The position numbers and the translations under genes were made by a program. From the NCBI GenBank assembly GCA_015231825.1, contig JADGAV010000002.1:135914-199913 (forward strand): DNA of 64,000 nucleotides, read 5' to 3'. This document shows positions 53,734 to 63,376 of this stretch, in pieces (position 1 is the stretch's first letter; the number at the start of each line of letters is the position of its first letter). This DNA is from SAR324 cluster bacterium. Lineage in GTDB: Bacteria > SAR324 > NAC60-12. Below the pieces are notes generated by a model. The model was not told where the DNA came from. It worked only from the letters and a program-made list of their open reading frames with translations, and did not search any database.

Positions 53734-54627
53734 CTATTCTGTAAGCATGGCAGCACCAAAAATTCCGCTGGAATCCCCCAGTTGATTTTTGACAATAGGA
53801 ATCGGGAGTTCGGGGCGAAAGGATTGCCTAGTGGTAGAAGACACGCCTTCACTGTAAAGGATCGGCAAGTTGGAAACTCCTCCACCGATGACAATGATGC
53901 TGGGGTCGAAGATGGTGATCAAATTTGCCATCCCGCGTCCGAAATTGAAGATAAATTCCTCAAACACCTCTTCAGCAGCAAGATCGCTGCCGGCTTCATA
54001 GCCTTGATAAATTTCCTGAAGTATTCGCTTTTTCCCGGTTCGTTCCTGATATATCCGTTGAATTCCGGTGCCGGACAGATAGAGTTCCATACAGCCATTT
54101 TGACCGCACCAGCACTTGGTACCATTGACAATGAGGGCCATATGACCCCATTCTCCCGCGTTGCCGTGAACTCCTTTTCGTAATTTGCCCGAAAGGACTA
54201 TCCCGCCCCCCATTCCAGTTCCCATGATGATTCCCAAAACCGATTCATGTCCTTTTCCTGCACCGATCAGGGCTTCACTGAGAGCGAAGCAATTTGCGTC
54301 GTTTTCAATTCTGATTTCATGCTTGATCAGAGCTTCCAAATCTTTTTTGAGGGGATGGCCAATGAGACATTGGGTATTGGCGCTTTGTACAAGACCGGTT
54401 GGAGGAAAGACGGATCCCGGGATACCCATTCCAATAGTGATCTCTTCGTCCTCATGTACCAGACTCTGGAATTCGTTGATCAATTCTGCAATCTGAGCAA
54501 TCAGACGCTCGTACCCTTGATCCTTAATAGTTGGGACTCTTTTGCGTTCGACAATGTCCAGCACATTGTCCCCGGTTAATATGATTTCAGTTTTGGTCCC
54601 TCCTAAATCGACCCCGATCCGTTTCAT
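53734..54627 (-). CDS. ROK-family sugar kinase
   Basis: 297 residues. ATP site DLGGTKT (7-13), substrate/catalytic region IENDANCFALSE, GTGMGGGI, and the ROK zinc motif CWCGQNGCMELYLSG. Likely kinase of glucose, fructose or N-acetylglucosamine; the preceding EWGH sequence is common in glucokinase/NagK-type members. No transcription-factor helix-turn-helix at the N-terminus, so it is an enzyme and not a ROK repressor. It lies upstream of argD by 67 bp on the same strand, and might feed glgC-glgA nearby. Confidence 0.88.
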   Translation of the reverse strand: MKRIGVDLGGTKTEIILTGDNVLDIVERKRVPTIKDQGYERLIAQIAELINEFQSLVHEDEEITIGMGIPGSVFPPTGLVQSANTQCLIGHPLKKDLEALIKHEIRIENDANCFALSEALIGAGKGHESVLGIIMGTGMGGGIVLSGKLRKGVHGNAGEWGHMALIVNGTKCWCGQNGCMELYLSGTGIQRIYQERTGKKRILQEIYQGYEAGSDLAAEEVFEEFIFNFGRGMANLITIFDPSIIVIGGGVSNLPILYSEGVSSTTRQSFRPELPIPIVKNQLGDSSGIFGAAMLTE

Positions 54628-54930
54628 AGTTTGTCTTGTCCTTTATTTATTGAATATTTATTATTGGCACTTCGTTCTTTGTCAGACCTGAACTACTGCC
54701 CTTGCTGGACCTCCGGCTGCGTACAGAAAAACTCGACGCTCTGGCAAAAACTCCTCTTTTGCAACCTGGAATTTGAGTGATCAATGAGTGTTCTGCTCCA
54801 GGTTGCTTTGAAACATCCGAGAAAAGCTGATTGTATATCAAACAGGCTTGTGTTACCAAACAATTTTGCGAGAAAAAAATTATTGGATTCTTGAATTTTC
54901 TGCTCGTATCTTACATCAAAAGGAAAAATT
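54628..54930. other. Divergent intergenic region before pheT
   Basis: 303 bp between the divergent ROK kinase and pheT genes, holding their presumed promoters. No T-box leader, hairpin or small ORF was recognised. The AAAAGGAAAAATT before the pheT ATG contains an AGGA SD. Confidence 0.5.
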
Positions 54931-57417
54931 ATGGGTTTACGTGTCCCTATCAGCTGGCTTAACGACTTTGTTACTACCTCAGATCCTGAAGCATTGGCGG
55001 AACGGCTGACTTTGGCGGGATTAGAAATTGAAATGCTCGAAACGATTGGGCAACTGTGGGAAGAAAACCTTTTTTACGTGGCGGAGGTCCTTGAAGTGTC
55101 ACCACATCCGCAGGCAGACCGCTTGTCACTGGTAAAGGTGAGCTATGGAAATGACGCTTCTTTGGTTGCCGTTTGTGGTGCTCCGAATCTTCGGGCTTAT
55201 GAAAACAAAGCAATTCCCTCTGCAATCAAAGTTCCACTGGCTCTGCAGGGTGCAACTTTAATCGATGCCTACAGTGAGGAACCGAAAACTTTTAAATTAA
55301 AGGCTGGTAAGATACGTGGAATCGTCTCGGAAGGAGTTTTGTGTTCAGCAAAAGAACTGGGAGTCAGTGATGATCATGAAGGGGTGATGATTCTCCCTGA
55401 AGAAGCGCCGGTAGGTGAATCCCTTCAAAAGTATCTGGGTGATACGATTCTACATTTTGACATAAAAGGAGGATTCAGTCACCTGCTTGCCGTTTTCGGC
55501 ATTGCCCGAGAAACCGCAGCTTTAACGGGAGTTCCCTTCAAGCAGGACGTCGTAACCGATCTGCAGAATCAGGCGCATGAAATTTCGGATGCTCCCCCAT
55601 TTTTAGAACTTAAAATTGAAGATCCCCACTTCTGTTCACGCTATTCGGCACTTCTCATCGAAGGGGTGACAGTGGGACCTTCACCTTATTGGATGCAGCA
55701 GCGGCTGCTTCGTGCAGGAATGCGCCCGATCAGCAATATTGTTGACATTACCAACTATGTGATGCTTGAAATCGGACAACCCCTGCACGCTTTTGATTAT
55801 GATTTGTTGAAGGAACGAGCCGGCGAAAATCAGCCTGCCATCATTGTTCGCTGCGCAAAAGATGGAGAGAAGATTACGACTCTGGACGGAGTTGAGCATA
55901 CTTTGGATGATCAAATGCTCCTGATTACTGATACAAAAAGTTCGGTGGCAATCGCCGGGGTGATGGGTGGCGCAGAGACTGAAGTTTCCGAAAAAACAAC
56001 AAGGATTCTGCTGGAATCAGCAAATTTTGAATTTTTAAACAACAGGCGTACCTCGCAGATCTTGAAATTGAGAACCGAAGCAAGTGAACGGTTTGGAAAA
56101 CGAATCGATCCGGAACTGACGATGATTGCAGCTTCGAGAGCAGCGCAATTGATGGTGGAATATGCAGGGGGAAAACTTCATCCTGTTTATGGAGATCTTT
56201 ATCTGCACAAAAAGGAAGTCGTCTCGATTGAATTGGACCCCGTTTATGTTAGACGTTTGTTGGGTATTGATTTAAAACCTCAAGAAATGATTGAAATGCT
56301 TGAACGTCTGGAATTTTCGGTCATTCCAGGAGAAAAACTAATGGTTTCGGTTCCCAGCCACCGCATGGACATTCAAATCGCTGCGGATCTGGTTGAAGAG
56401 GTGGCACGTGTTTATGGCTACAACCGGATGCAGGGAACTTTGATGAATGATGAACTGCCCAAATTTCACCTCAACACTAAATTAACCGGAACACAGAAGG
56501 TTCAGGATATTTTGGTGGAACTGGGCCTGGATGAAATCATCTCCTATTCGATTATTGATTTGAAAGATGAAGCGGCGTTGAATTTGGAAAAATCAATGGA
56601 CCAATCTCAATATGTCGGACTTAAAAACCCATTGTCTGCGGAAAGAACACATCTGCGACGCTCGCTGGTTCCTGGTGTTCTCAGTACAGCCCAGAGAAAC
56701 TTGCGAACTCAGGATCGAATGCTTGTTTTTGAAATTGGTAATATTTATCTTCCTCTGAAAAATGAAATCCTTCCTGACGAATGCTCCAGTTTGTGCATTT
56801 TGATGACGGGAAACAGCAATCAGGATTCCTGGATCCATGCAGAAAATCAGGAAAAAATGGATTTCTATAATCTCAAGGGAGTTGTTGATGCCTTATTGAT
56901 GGGTTTGCACGTAGAAGATGTGATTTGGCAAAAAGGAAAGGGGGCCTCTTATCATCCGGGACGCTGTGCCGAGATCCTGCTTGATGGTCAGGTTTTGGGA
57001 ACTGTTGGTGAAATCCACCCAAAAATTGCCCAGCGCTTCGAATTGCCGGAACAGCCGTTCGCCGTTGCTGAATTGGACATGGATCGTCTTTTGACCCATT
57101 GGGAACAAAACTACGAAGTGGAACCATTATCTGTTTACACGCCGATTTATGAAGATCTCGCCTTTGTCGTGGAAGAATCAGTCCCTGCGGGCGAAGTCGA
57201 ATCGCTCATTTTGAAAGTGGGAGGAAAACTGCTGGAAAAAGCCAGGCTGTTTGATGTATTTCGCGGAGAGCAAGTGGGGAAAAACAAAAAAAGTCTCGCA
57301 TACGCCTTGACATATCAATCTTATGATCGAACACTAACAGACCAAGATGTTGAGCCGATTAGAAAGAAAATCGTAAAACAAATGAAGCAAAAATTAAATG
57401 CCGAATTGCGGGTTTGA
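54931..57417 (+). CDS. pheT: Phenylalanyl-tRNA synthetase beta chain
   Basis: 828 residues with the full-length domain order: N-terminal EMAP-type tRNA-binding domain (about 40-150), B3/B4 editing domain, B5 DNA/tRNA-binding region, core and C-terminal FDX-ACB domain (ending about residue 828). Seen: SPHPQADRLSLVKV and ISNIVDITNYVMLEIGQPLHAFD. The alpha subunit pheS is not in the window and does not sit immediately upstream, as it normally does. glgC follows in 42 bp. Confidence 0.95.
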   Translation: MGLRVPISWLNDFVTTSDPEALAERLTLAGLEIEMLETIGQLWEENLFYVAEVLEVSPHPQADRLSLVKVSYGNDASLVAVCGAPNLRAYENKAIPSAIKVPLALQGATLIDAYSEEPKTFKLKAGKIRGIVSEGVLCSAKELGVSDDHEGVMILPEEAPVGESLQKYLGDTILHFDIKGGFSHLLAVFGIARETAALTGVPFKQDVVTDLQNQAHEISDAPPFLELKIEDPHFCSRYSALLIEGVTVGPSPYWMQQRLLRAGMRPISNIVDITNYVMLEIGQPLHAFDYDLLKERAGENQPAIIVRCAKDGEKITTLDGVEHTLDDQMLLITDTKSSVAIAGVMGGAETEVSEKTTRILLESANFEFLNNRRTSQILKLRTEASERFGKRIDPELTMIAASRAAQLMVEYAGGKLHPVYGDLYLHKKEVVSIELDPVYVRRLLGIDLKPQEMIEMLERLEFSVIPGEKLMVSVPSHRMDIQIAADLVEEVARVYGYNRMQGTLMNDELPKFHLNTKLTGTQKVQDILVELGLDEIISYSIIDLKDEAALNLEKSMDQSQYVGLKNPLSAERTHLRRSLVPGVLSTAQRNLRTQDRMLVFEIGNIYLPLKNEILPDECSSLCILMTGNSNQDSWIHAENQEKMDFYNLKGVVDALLMGLHVEDVIWQKGKGASYHPGRCAEILLDGQVLGTVGEIHPKIAQRFELPEQPFAVAELDMDRLLTHWEQNYEVEPLSVYTPIYEDLAFVVEESVPAGEVESLILKVGGKLLEKARLFDVFRGEQVGKNKKSLAYALTYQSYDRTLTDQDVEPIRKKIVKQMKQKLNAELRV

Positions 57418-57459
57418 CTGAGATTTCAAATTCTCCCGGCCATTTATAGAAGGGAAAAA

Positions 57460-58689
57460 ATGAGCACAATTCTCTCGATGATTCTTGCAGGAGGGGAAGG
57501 CACACGGCTTTACCCTCTCACCTCTGCTCGCACGAAACCGGCAGTTCCCTTTGGCGGAAACTATCGGATCATTGATTTTGTCCTGAGCAACTTCATTAAT
57601 TCTGACCTGGTGAGTATCTATGTGCTCACACAATTCAAATCCCACTCTCTGATGAGCCATTTGCGTCAGGGTTGGAGAGTGTCCGGAGTGGTTACAGGGC
57701 ATTTTATAGATCCCGTTCCCGCCCAAATGCGCACCGGAAAACGATGGTATGAAGGAACCGCAGACGCGATTTTTCAAAATTTAAACCTCATCTACGATAT
57801 TGAACCCGATATCGTCTGTATTTTTGGCGGGGATCATATTTACAGTATGGATGTTCGTCAAATGATAAAGTTTCATGGGAAAAAAAAGGCAGCACTGACG
57901 GTCGCAGCGATTCCGGTTCCTGTCGCGGAAGCTCACCAATTTGGTGTGATTGAAGTCGATGAAAACTGGCGTATGATCGGGTTTGAGGAAAAACCAAAGG
58001 TCGATCCAAAAACGATTCCAGGCGATCCCGGGCATGTACTCGCTTCCATGGGAAACTATATTTTTAATGTTGACCCTCTACTCAAGGAATTGATTGAAGA
58101 CGCGGATGATGAACAATCTTCTCATGATTTCGGCAAAAATATTATTCCTAAAATATTCCCCAATAAACCGGTGTTTGTCTATGACTTTTTTCAAAATAAC
58201 GTACCCGGTATGGGAGAAAGAGAAAGAGGATACTGGAGGGATGTGGGGACCATTGATTCGTATTGGGATAGCAGTATGGATCTGGTAAAGGTCGAACCGA
58301 TTTTTAACCTTTATAACCGCAAATGGCCCATTCGTACCTACCAACCCCCGACTCCTCCAGCTAAATTTGTTCATGTTGGTGGTGAACATGCAGGATACTC
58401 GTCTAATTCCGTGGTGAGTTCCGGTTGTATTCTAAGCGGAGCAATTGTAGAGAATTCTATTCTTGGGTATGGAGTTCGTGCTCATAATTCATCCCGCATC
58501 GTTGAATCGGTGATCATGGACAATGTCGAGGTGGGAGCCAATGCTCGTATTTCAAAGGCAATAATCGACAAAAACGCTAAAATTGCGCCGAATACCGTGA
58601 TTGGTGAGGATCTCGAAGCGGACCGGCAAAAATACACTGTTTCTGAAAATGGTATTGTTGTCATTCCGAAAGGAGCACAAATTGGCTGA
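57460..58689 (+). CDS. glgC: Glucose-1-phosphate adenylyltransferase
   Basis: 409 residues; makes ADP-glucose for glycogen. Seen: LAGGEGTRLYPLT (10-22), TKPAVPFGGNYRIIDF, GGDHIYSMD, FEEKPK, and a C-terminal left-handed beta-helix. AGGG (GAAGGGAAAAA) lies before the ATG. Its stop overlaps the start of glgA by 8 bp, so the two are coupled. Allosteric control as in other GlgC proteins is expected but not read here. Confidence 0.95.
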   Translation: MSTILSMILAGGEGTRLYPLTSARTKPAVPFGGNYRIIDFVLSNFINSDLVSIYVLTQFKSHSLMSHLRQGWRVSGVVTGHFIDPVPAQMRTGKRWYEGTADAIFQNLNLIYDIEPDIVCIFGGDHIYSMDVRQMIKFHGKKKAALTVAAIPVPVAEAHQFGVIEVDENWRMIGFEEKPKVDPKTIPGDPGHVLASMGNYIFNVDPLLKELIEDADDEQSSHDFGKNIIPKIFPNKPVFVYDFFQNNVPGMGERERGYWRDVGTIDSYWDSSMDLVKVEPIFNLYNRKWPIRTYQPPTPPAKFVHVGGEHAGYSSNSVVSSGCILSGAIVENSILGYGVRAHNSSRIVESVIMDNVEVGANARISKAIIDKNAKIAPNTVIGEDLEADRQKYTVSENGIVVIPKGAQIG

Positions 58690-60133
58690 ACCCTTGAAAA
58701 TTATGCTGGCCATTTCGGAGGTGGATGGATTTGTTAAAACAGGAGGGTTAGCTGATATTGGGAGGTCTCTGCCCCTGGCTTTGAAAAAGCGGGGGCATGA
58801 TGTGCGGATCATATTGCCTTATTATAGTAAAATCATCCGTCAGAAAACGATGATTCCCGCTGTTGAAACACTTGGTGTTCCCATGGGGAATAAGGAGCTT
58901 TGGTGTGCGGTGAAACAGTGTTTTGAAGAGAAAGTACCGGTTTATCTGGTGGAGTATGATCTCTTTTTTGCAAGAGAACGCTGCTACGATGACGGAACTT
59001 ACCCGTTTGTCGACAATGCGGAACGTTTCGGTTTTTTTTCAAAAGCGGTGCTGCAAGCATGTCAGGCACTCAATTTTGCTCCCGACATTATACACTGCAA
59101 TGATTGGCACACAGCTCTTTTGCCTTTTTATTTAAAAGAACATGAAAAAGACAATCCCTTTTTTAAAAAAACTGCAACTCTGCTCACCTTTCACAATGCT
59201 TCGTTTCAAGGACATTTTCCATTGACTTCACGAGAATTTTTAGGAATAGGCTGGGAACATTTCAGTTCTGATCGTTTTGAAGATTTTGGTCAGCTCAACT
59301 TTCTTAAAGGAGGAATCGCATGGGCTGACAAAATCAATGCAGTCAGTCCGGGATATGCCGAAGAACTGCTCACTCCTCTCGGTGGTCACGGACTTCACGA
59401 AATGCTGCAACGCCGCCAAAACGATGTACATGGTATTTTAAACGGATGTGACTATCAAACCTGGAACCCCGAAATTGACCCTTATATCCCTGTCACCTAT
59501 TCGGCGCTTGATTTGAATGGAAAGCGGACCTGCAAAGAAGAACTGCAAAAGGCATTTCAACTTCCCCGCCGACCCGACATTCCTGTCATCGGAATGGTCA
59601 CCCGCCTGAGTGCCCAAAAAGGGTTTGAATTCGCAATCCCTGCCTTGATGGAAATATTGAATTGGGAGCTTCAACTGATTGTTTTGGGAGCTGGAGAACA
59701 CTGGATTGAAGGAGCACTGGACGTTCTGGAGCAGCAGTTCCCGGAAAAAGTCGGTTGGAAAAACGGATACGATTGGGGTTTGGCTCACTGGATTGAGGCG
59801 GGGAGCGATATGTTCCTGATGCCGTCTCTATTTGAACCTTGCGGGTTGAATCAAATGTACAGCCTCAAATACGGAACATTGCCTATCGTCCGTTCAGTAG
59901 GCGGGCTTCGAGATACCGTTACTCATTTCACCGAAGCAGACGGCACAGGATTCGTGTTTGAAGAACCTTCCCCTGAAGCCTTGATTCATTGTGTGCGCCA
60001 GTCTGTCGAGACCTATTATGAGCAGCCTGCGGCCTTTCAGAAACTGATTCAAAATGCCATGGCGAAACAGTTTGACTGGGAAAATTCTGCAGACCAATAT
60101 GAAGATCTCTATTTGGAAACTATGAAAAAATAG
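58682..60133 (+). CDS. glgA: Glycogen synthase (ADP-glucose-type)
   Basis: 483 residues using TTG at 58682, which lies inside the last codons of glgC with AAAGGAG a few bases upstream (58667-58674 region). The next ATG (58703) is 7 codons later. Seen: KTGGLAD near residue 19 (ADP-glucose binding), HCNDWHT, and GSDMFLMPSLFEPCGLNQMYSLKYGTLPIV near the end, the hallmark of GT5 glycogen synthases. It elongates alpha-1,4-glucan with the ADP-glucose made by GlgC. A SAP-like gene is convergent after it. Confidence 0.95.
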   Translation: MAEPLKIMLAISEVDGFVKTGGLADIGRSLPLALKKRGHDVRIILPYYSKIIRQKTMIPAVETLGVPMGNKELWCAVKQCFEEKVPVYLVEYDLFFARERCYDDGTYPFVDNAERFGFFSKAVLQACQALNFAPDIIHCNDWHTALLPFYLKEHEKDNPFFKKTATLLTFHNASFQGHFPLTSREFLGIGWEHFSSDRFEDFGQLNFLKGGIAWADKINAVSPGYAEELLTPLGGHGLHEMLQRRQNDVHGILNGCDYQTWNPEIDPYIPVTYSALDLNGKRTCKEELQKAFQLPRRPDIPVIGMVTRLSAQKGFEFAIPALMEILNWELQLIVLGAGEHWIEGALDVLEQQFPEKVGWKNGYDWGLAHWIEAGSDMFLMPSLFEPCGLNQMYSLKYGTLPIVRSVGGLRDTVTHFTEADGTGFVFEEPSPEALIHCVRQSVETYYEQPAAFQKLIQNAMAKQFDWENSADQYEDLYLETMKK

Positions 60134-60204
60134 GTGGAAAATTGCCAGGGTTGGCCGCCCCAATGACTGGAGCGGCTGAAGTTTTCTTAACGAAGACTTT
60201 TGCC

Positions 60205-60411
60205 TTAGTTAATTACCTTGTCTGCCTTAAGGCAGTCTGAACGCCACAAACATCCGTCCTGCCCGCAGGTTTCAGAATAGCTGGTGGAGTAGCAATCATA
60301 ATTGTTTTCATCACGTTGGATGATATGAATCAGATCAGCTTTCTTTTTTCCTTTCAAGTTCAGCTGAATTCCGCGATGAGTGATTATATTACGAATTTCC
60401 GATACAGTCAT
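60205..60411 (-). CDS. Small SAP-like domain protein with Cys tail
   Basis: 68 residues. The first 35 (MTVSEIRNIITHRGIQLNL...KKADLIHIIQRDE) form a helix-extended-helix of the SAP/Rho N-terminal type that binds nucleic acid. The tail has four Cys (YDCYSTSYSETCGQDGCLWRSDC) that may bind a metal. I recall similar SAP-plus-Cys small proteins in other deltaproteobacterial genomes. An AAGGA lies upstream of the ATG. Function unknown. Confidence 0.72.
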   Translation of the reverse strand: MTVSEIRNIITHRGIQLNLKGKKKADLIHIIQRDENNYDCYSTSYSETCGQDGCLWRSDCLKADKVIN

Positions 60412-60585
60412 ATGTCCTTTTTCTTGCTGAGTTTCAAACGGAGGCTCCGTTTTTAAATGTGATTGTCCAAAATTTGAATCCTCCCGAACTCCTTTCCAAT
60501 TGGTAACAATCTGATGAATTAAACCTGCAATATATCCCAGTTATTTTTCTTTGTCTATCTCAAATTGAATAACTGATCCTCCAAA

Positions 60586-61392
60586 TCACCAATAAGGGTC
60601 GTGCCAGAGAGCTTCCATGAACATGACGCTTCCGGCATAGGCCCCCAGTGTGAGCATCGGGTTATAGCCATAATCGTATCCATAAGGATGCTCTTCAATA
60701 ATTGTGACAGTTTCCCCCCGTTCTTGCTCTTCTGCTTGTTGGGATTCTGCTCTTTCCTGCTCCTGTCTCTTAAGATAACGTTCCTGGTTAATTTTTGATC
60801 CTTGGGCGATGATATCATCGAGGACATCGTGACCGGATACAAACCCTTCTTCATCTTCATAAGAAAGGTCTTCCTCTCTGATCTGATCGTTGACAATGGC
60901 TTCCATTTCTTCAAATAAAGACCCAGCCGCTAAATCAAATTTCCAGTCTGAGTTTTCAAAAAATATTTCGTTGCTCATCATTCCCAAAAAAACCATGCGG
61001 AAAGGATCTATTCCCTTAAAGCGGGCAACTGCGACACGGAGGTCATCCCAACGTTCATCTTCCAGAAAGTCCGCTTCTTTGTCTGCAAAGGTTCCTTCTT
61101 CCAGATCCACATAAGCGTAGATATCAAAATGAGTGTCGTAGGAGATCTGTTGGTTTAGAAGCTGCTGATAAATTTTCCGTCCTTTTTCTGTTATTTTAAA
61201 GTAAAGATCTTCTGCAACCTCCAGCAATTCTCTTTTTTCCAGAATGTTGAGGTATTCTTCCAGCAATTGGTCATTTTTTTCCATAAAAGAAGAGTGGATT
61301 TTTTCTTTTTCAGTAGCGATCTGGTCTAATAAAAGCAGACCGGCAAATTGCTGCTTCTTTTCTTGAGACATGTGTTCTTGAGTGGCAGTCAT
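60586..61392 (-). CDS. Hypothetical acidic protein with possible winged-helix N-terminus
   Basis: 268 residues, strongly charged. The N-terminal 80 residues (leucine-rich, LEEYLNILEKRELLEVAEDLYFKITEKGRKIY) look like a winged-helix domain; the rest is acidic, followed by a coiled-coil region of Glu/Gln/Arg and a tail rich in Gly and Tyr (YGYDYGYNPMLTLGAY). AAAGGA precedes the ATG. No family recognised. It is divergent from zapA. Confidence 0.6.
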   Translation of the reverse strand: MTATQEHMSQEKKQQFAGLLLLDQIATEKEKIHSSFMEKNDQLLEEYLNILEKRELLEVAEDLYFKITEKGRKIYQQLLNQQISYDTHFDIYAYVDLEEGTFADKEADFLEDERWDDLRVAVARFKGIDPFRMVFLGMMSNEIFFENSDWKFDLAAGSLFEEMEAIVNDQIREEDLSYEDEEGFVSGHDVLDDIIAQGSKINQERYLKRQEQERAESQQAEEQERGETVTIIEEHPYGYDYGYNPMLTLGAYAGSVMFMEALWHDPYW

Positions 61393-61552
61393 TGTGCATT
61401 CCTTTTTGAAATCGGATTAAGAACTATGAATTTTATAATCTTCAGACAAGGTCCGGTGATCTGTGAAAATGCAATTGCTTTCCTTTTTAAAAACTGTTAG
61501 CTTCTAGTGCCCTATAACACCGTAACCGTTCCTTGTCAGAAGCTTTTAAAGC

Positions 61553-61879
61553 ATGGTAGAAAGTTCTCAGAATAATTTAAAACAGTACAAAATCAATATC
61601 AAGGGTCATCAGTTTTCAGTTTCCAGTCAATATACTGAAGAACAAATTAGAGAGGTTGAAGCATTTTTAATTGAGCGGATTGATGAGATCGCTGCTAAAT
61701 CAGATACCTACAATTTGATGAGTTTGACCGTGCTGGTAGCTTTGAATTTAGCGGACGATTTGTTAAGCATACGCAACAACAAAGATTATATGGCGGATGC
61801 GGCTCGAGAAAGTTTGATGTCGATTTGCAATCGGTTAGACAGTGTAATGGAAAAAGAAAAAATTTCCAGCACTTCTTGA
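61553..61879 (+). CDS. zapA: Cell division protein ZapA
   Basis: 108 residues. Its N-terminal beta-sheet head (YKINIKGHQFSVSS), hydrophobic VLVALNLADDLL and coiled-coil tail fit ZapA, which bundles FtsZ filaments at the division site. The 6S RNA promoter follows 36 bp downstream, the common zapA-ssrS order. Little SD is seen (AAGCTTTTAAAGC before the ATG), so translation efficiency may be low. Confidence 0.9.
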   Translation: MVESSQNNLKQYKINIKGHQFSVSSQYTEEQIREVEAFLIERIDEIAAKSDTYNLMSLTVLVALNLADDLLSIRNNKDYMADAARESLMSICNRLDSVMEKEKISSTS

Positions 61880-61915
61880 AATCTGAAAGGTACCAGAATT
61901 TTTACTTAAACTCTT

Positions 61916-61944
61916 TTGAAATCTCTAATGAAACACTTCATACC
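61916..61944 (+). promoter_or_regulatory. Putative promoter of 6S RNA
   Basis: TTGAAA (61916-61921) as -35, 17-bp spacer, CATACC (61939-61944) as a weak -10. It would start RNA near 61951, matching the first base of the closing stem. The -10 is only a partial match. Confidence 0.5.
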
Positions 61945-61950
61945 GATTTG

Positions 61951-62136
61951 GTGAAGATATTCCTGTGGTTCTCGTGATGCAATCTTTTGCTACCTTACTT
62001 GTTTTGTAAAGGGATTTGTCCCTGGCGATGGTGTGCATGCCTTTATTTAAAGGAAGCCTTAAATCCCCATACGTTATCCCACCTGGAGAACCAGGTACAA
62101 AATATTCCACACGGTTTTGCGGCAATATCTTCCCTC
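61951..62136 (+). ncRNA. ssrS: 6S RNA
   Basis: About 186 nt directly after zapA. Closing stem GAAGATATT (61953-61961) with AATATCTTC (62124-62132), helped by TGTGG/CCACA. GAAGCCTTAA is the conserved element seen in E. coli 6S, CACCTGGAGAACCAGGT forms the apical hairpin, and GGGATTT pairs with AAATCCC around the central bubble. It binds RNA polymerase holoenzyme and mutes promoters in stationary phase. Exact ends are estimated. Confidence 0.85.
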
Positions 62137-62299
62137 CTTCCTTTTTTCAACTTCTTTTTTCCTTCTGATACCCAATAATACCCGCCCTGTGCCCCACTCT
62201 TCTATTGTTTAGGCTCAAATCCCGTTTCCGTAATATTGATGTTTTGATGCGCTCTGTCTGCATGTAGGCAGGATTCGATTTGTATCAATCAACAGGTTT

Positions 62300-63376
62300 T
62301 TATTTTTCAATGGTTTGGTCAGTTTTCTTTGAAACTCCGGTTTCCGGTGACAAATCGGCTTCTAGCGGTGGAGCATCGATTTTTTCTGGTCTTTGCTGGC
62401 TCAAATCAACTGCTCGATTCGATCGGCCGGCGGATTCGGGTTCGGCCAAATCTGAGAGCAGGGAGTGCTCATTCTCCTCATATTGATATTCATTTGGATG
62501 ACTGGAGATGGATTTCCGGCATGAAGGAAGATCTTTGAGGAGTTTGATTGACCCTCCCTGAGCGTTTTCAGGTTGGAAGAAGTATGTTTTCTCCACCAGT
62601 TCAGTCAAGAAAAAGGTGCGGTAGGCCGCAATATAATTTTTGCGATTCGTATAACAGACACATTTGAGCCAAATCTCGCCATCCTTGAGTTCAATTCCAA
62701 CCTCAGGAGGCTGTTCCAGAGAGCGGTAAGCTGAAAGGAGGACGGTTTCATGGCAAAAATTCAGTAATTGACTCATGAGATCATGATAAATGACAGGAAT
62801 TGGGAATTCACATTCAAAGTGATAAATTGTATTTGAGTCTACATTGCACAAAAATGTTTCCGTCAGCAGTTTTCGGTTGGGGATGGTGAGGGTCTCTCCA
62901 TAAGGTCCTAACAAGTGTATATGTGTGAATCCGAATTTGGTCAGTTTTCCCCGATGTTTGATCAGTTCCACTTCGTGGCCGATATTTGCTGCCAAAGTGC
63001 GTCGTACAACAGGATAGGCGATGATATTTTTTACAAGATCCTGACATCCAATTCCGAAACTGATCACTCCGATCCCTCCGAGACTGACGATCAATGCCCA
63101 GTGCAGCTGCATCGCTTCACCAATCAGGAACAAAATGAGTGTTAAAATCAAAGTGAACTCAACCCATCGCTGGTGTCGAAGATAGCTGCGACGATACAGG
63201 GGGAGCCGGGCAAGCCAGTTGTGAACAGTTTTTAGAATCCTGAAAAGGACGAGAACAAAAATGAGCAGAACGAAAATACGGATGCCACTTTCCAAAATAG
63301 AATCTGTGAATAAATCTTCAAAATGTGGGATGGTAATATTTTCGGGTACAAGGGGAAGGGCAGATGGATCTTTCAT
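62300..63376 (-). CDS. MscS-family mechanosensitive channel
   Basis: 358 residues: two or three N-terminal membrane segments, then the pore-lining helix region GGIGVISFGIGCQDLVKNIIAYPVV typical of the MscS family, a beta domain, and a long charged C-terminal tail (about 80 residues) unlike E. coli MscS. It would open under membrane tension. Its ATG overlaps the stop of the upstream partial gene by 4 bp (ATGA), so the two are co-translated. Confidence 0.85.
   Translation of the reverse strand: MKDPSALPLVPENITIPHFEDLFTDSILESGIRIFVLLIFVLVLFRILKTVHNWLARLPLYRRSYLRHQRWVEFTLILTLILFLIGEAMQLHWALIVSLGGIGVISFGIGCQDLVKNIIAYPVVRRTLAANIGHEVELIKHRGKLTKFGFTHIHLLGPYGETLTIPNRKLLTETFLCNVDSNTIYHFECEFPIPVIYHDLMSQLLNFCHETVLLSAYRSLEQPPEVGIELKDGEIWLKCVCYTNRKNYIAAYRTFFLTELVEKTYFFQPENAQGGSIKLLKDLPSCRKSISSHPNEYQYEENEHSLLSDLAEPESAGRSNRAVDLSQQRPEKIDAPPLEADLSPETGVSKKTDQTIEK

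Noticed and set aside
54647..54859. 70-codon minus-strand frame upstream of pheT
   Set aside because: No start context or family; it is Ser/Arg-rich random-looking sequence in a promoter region.
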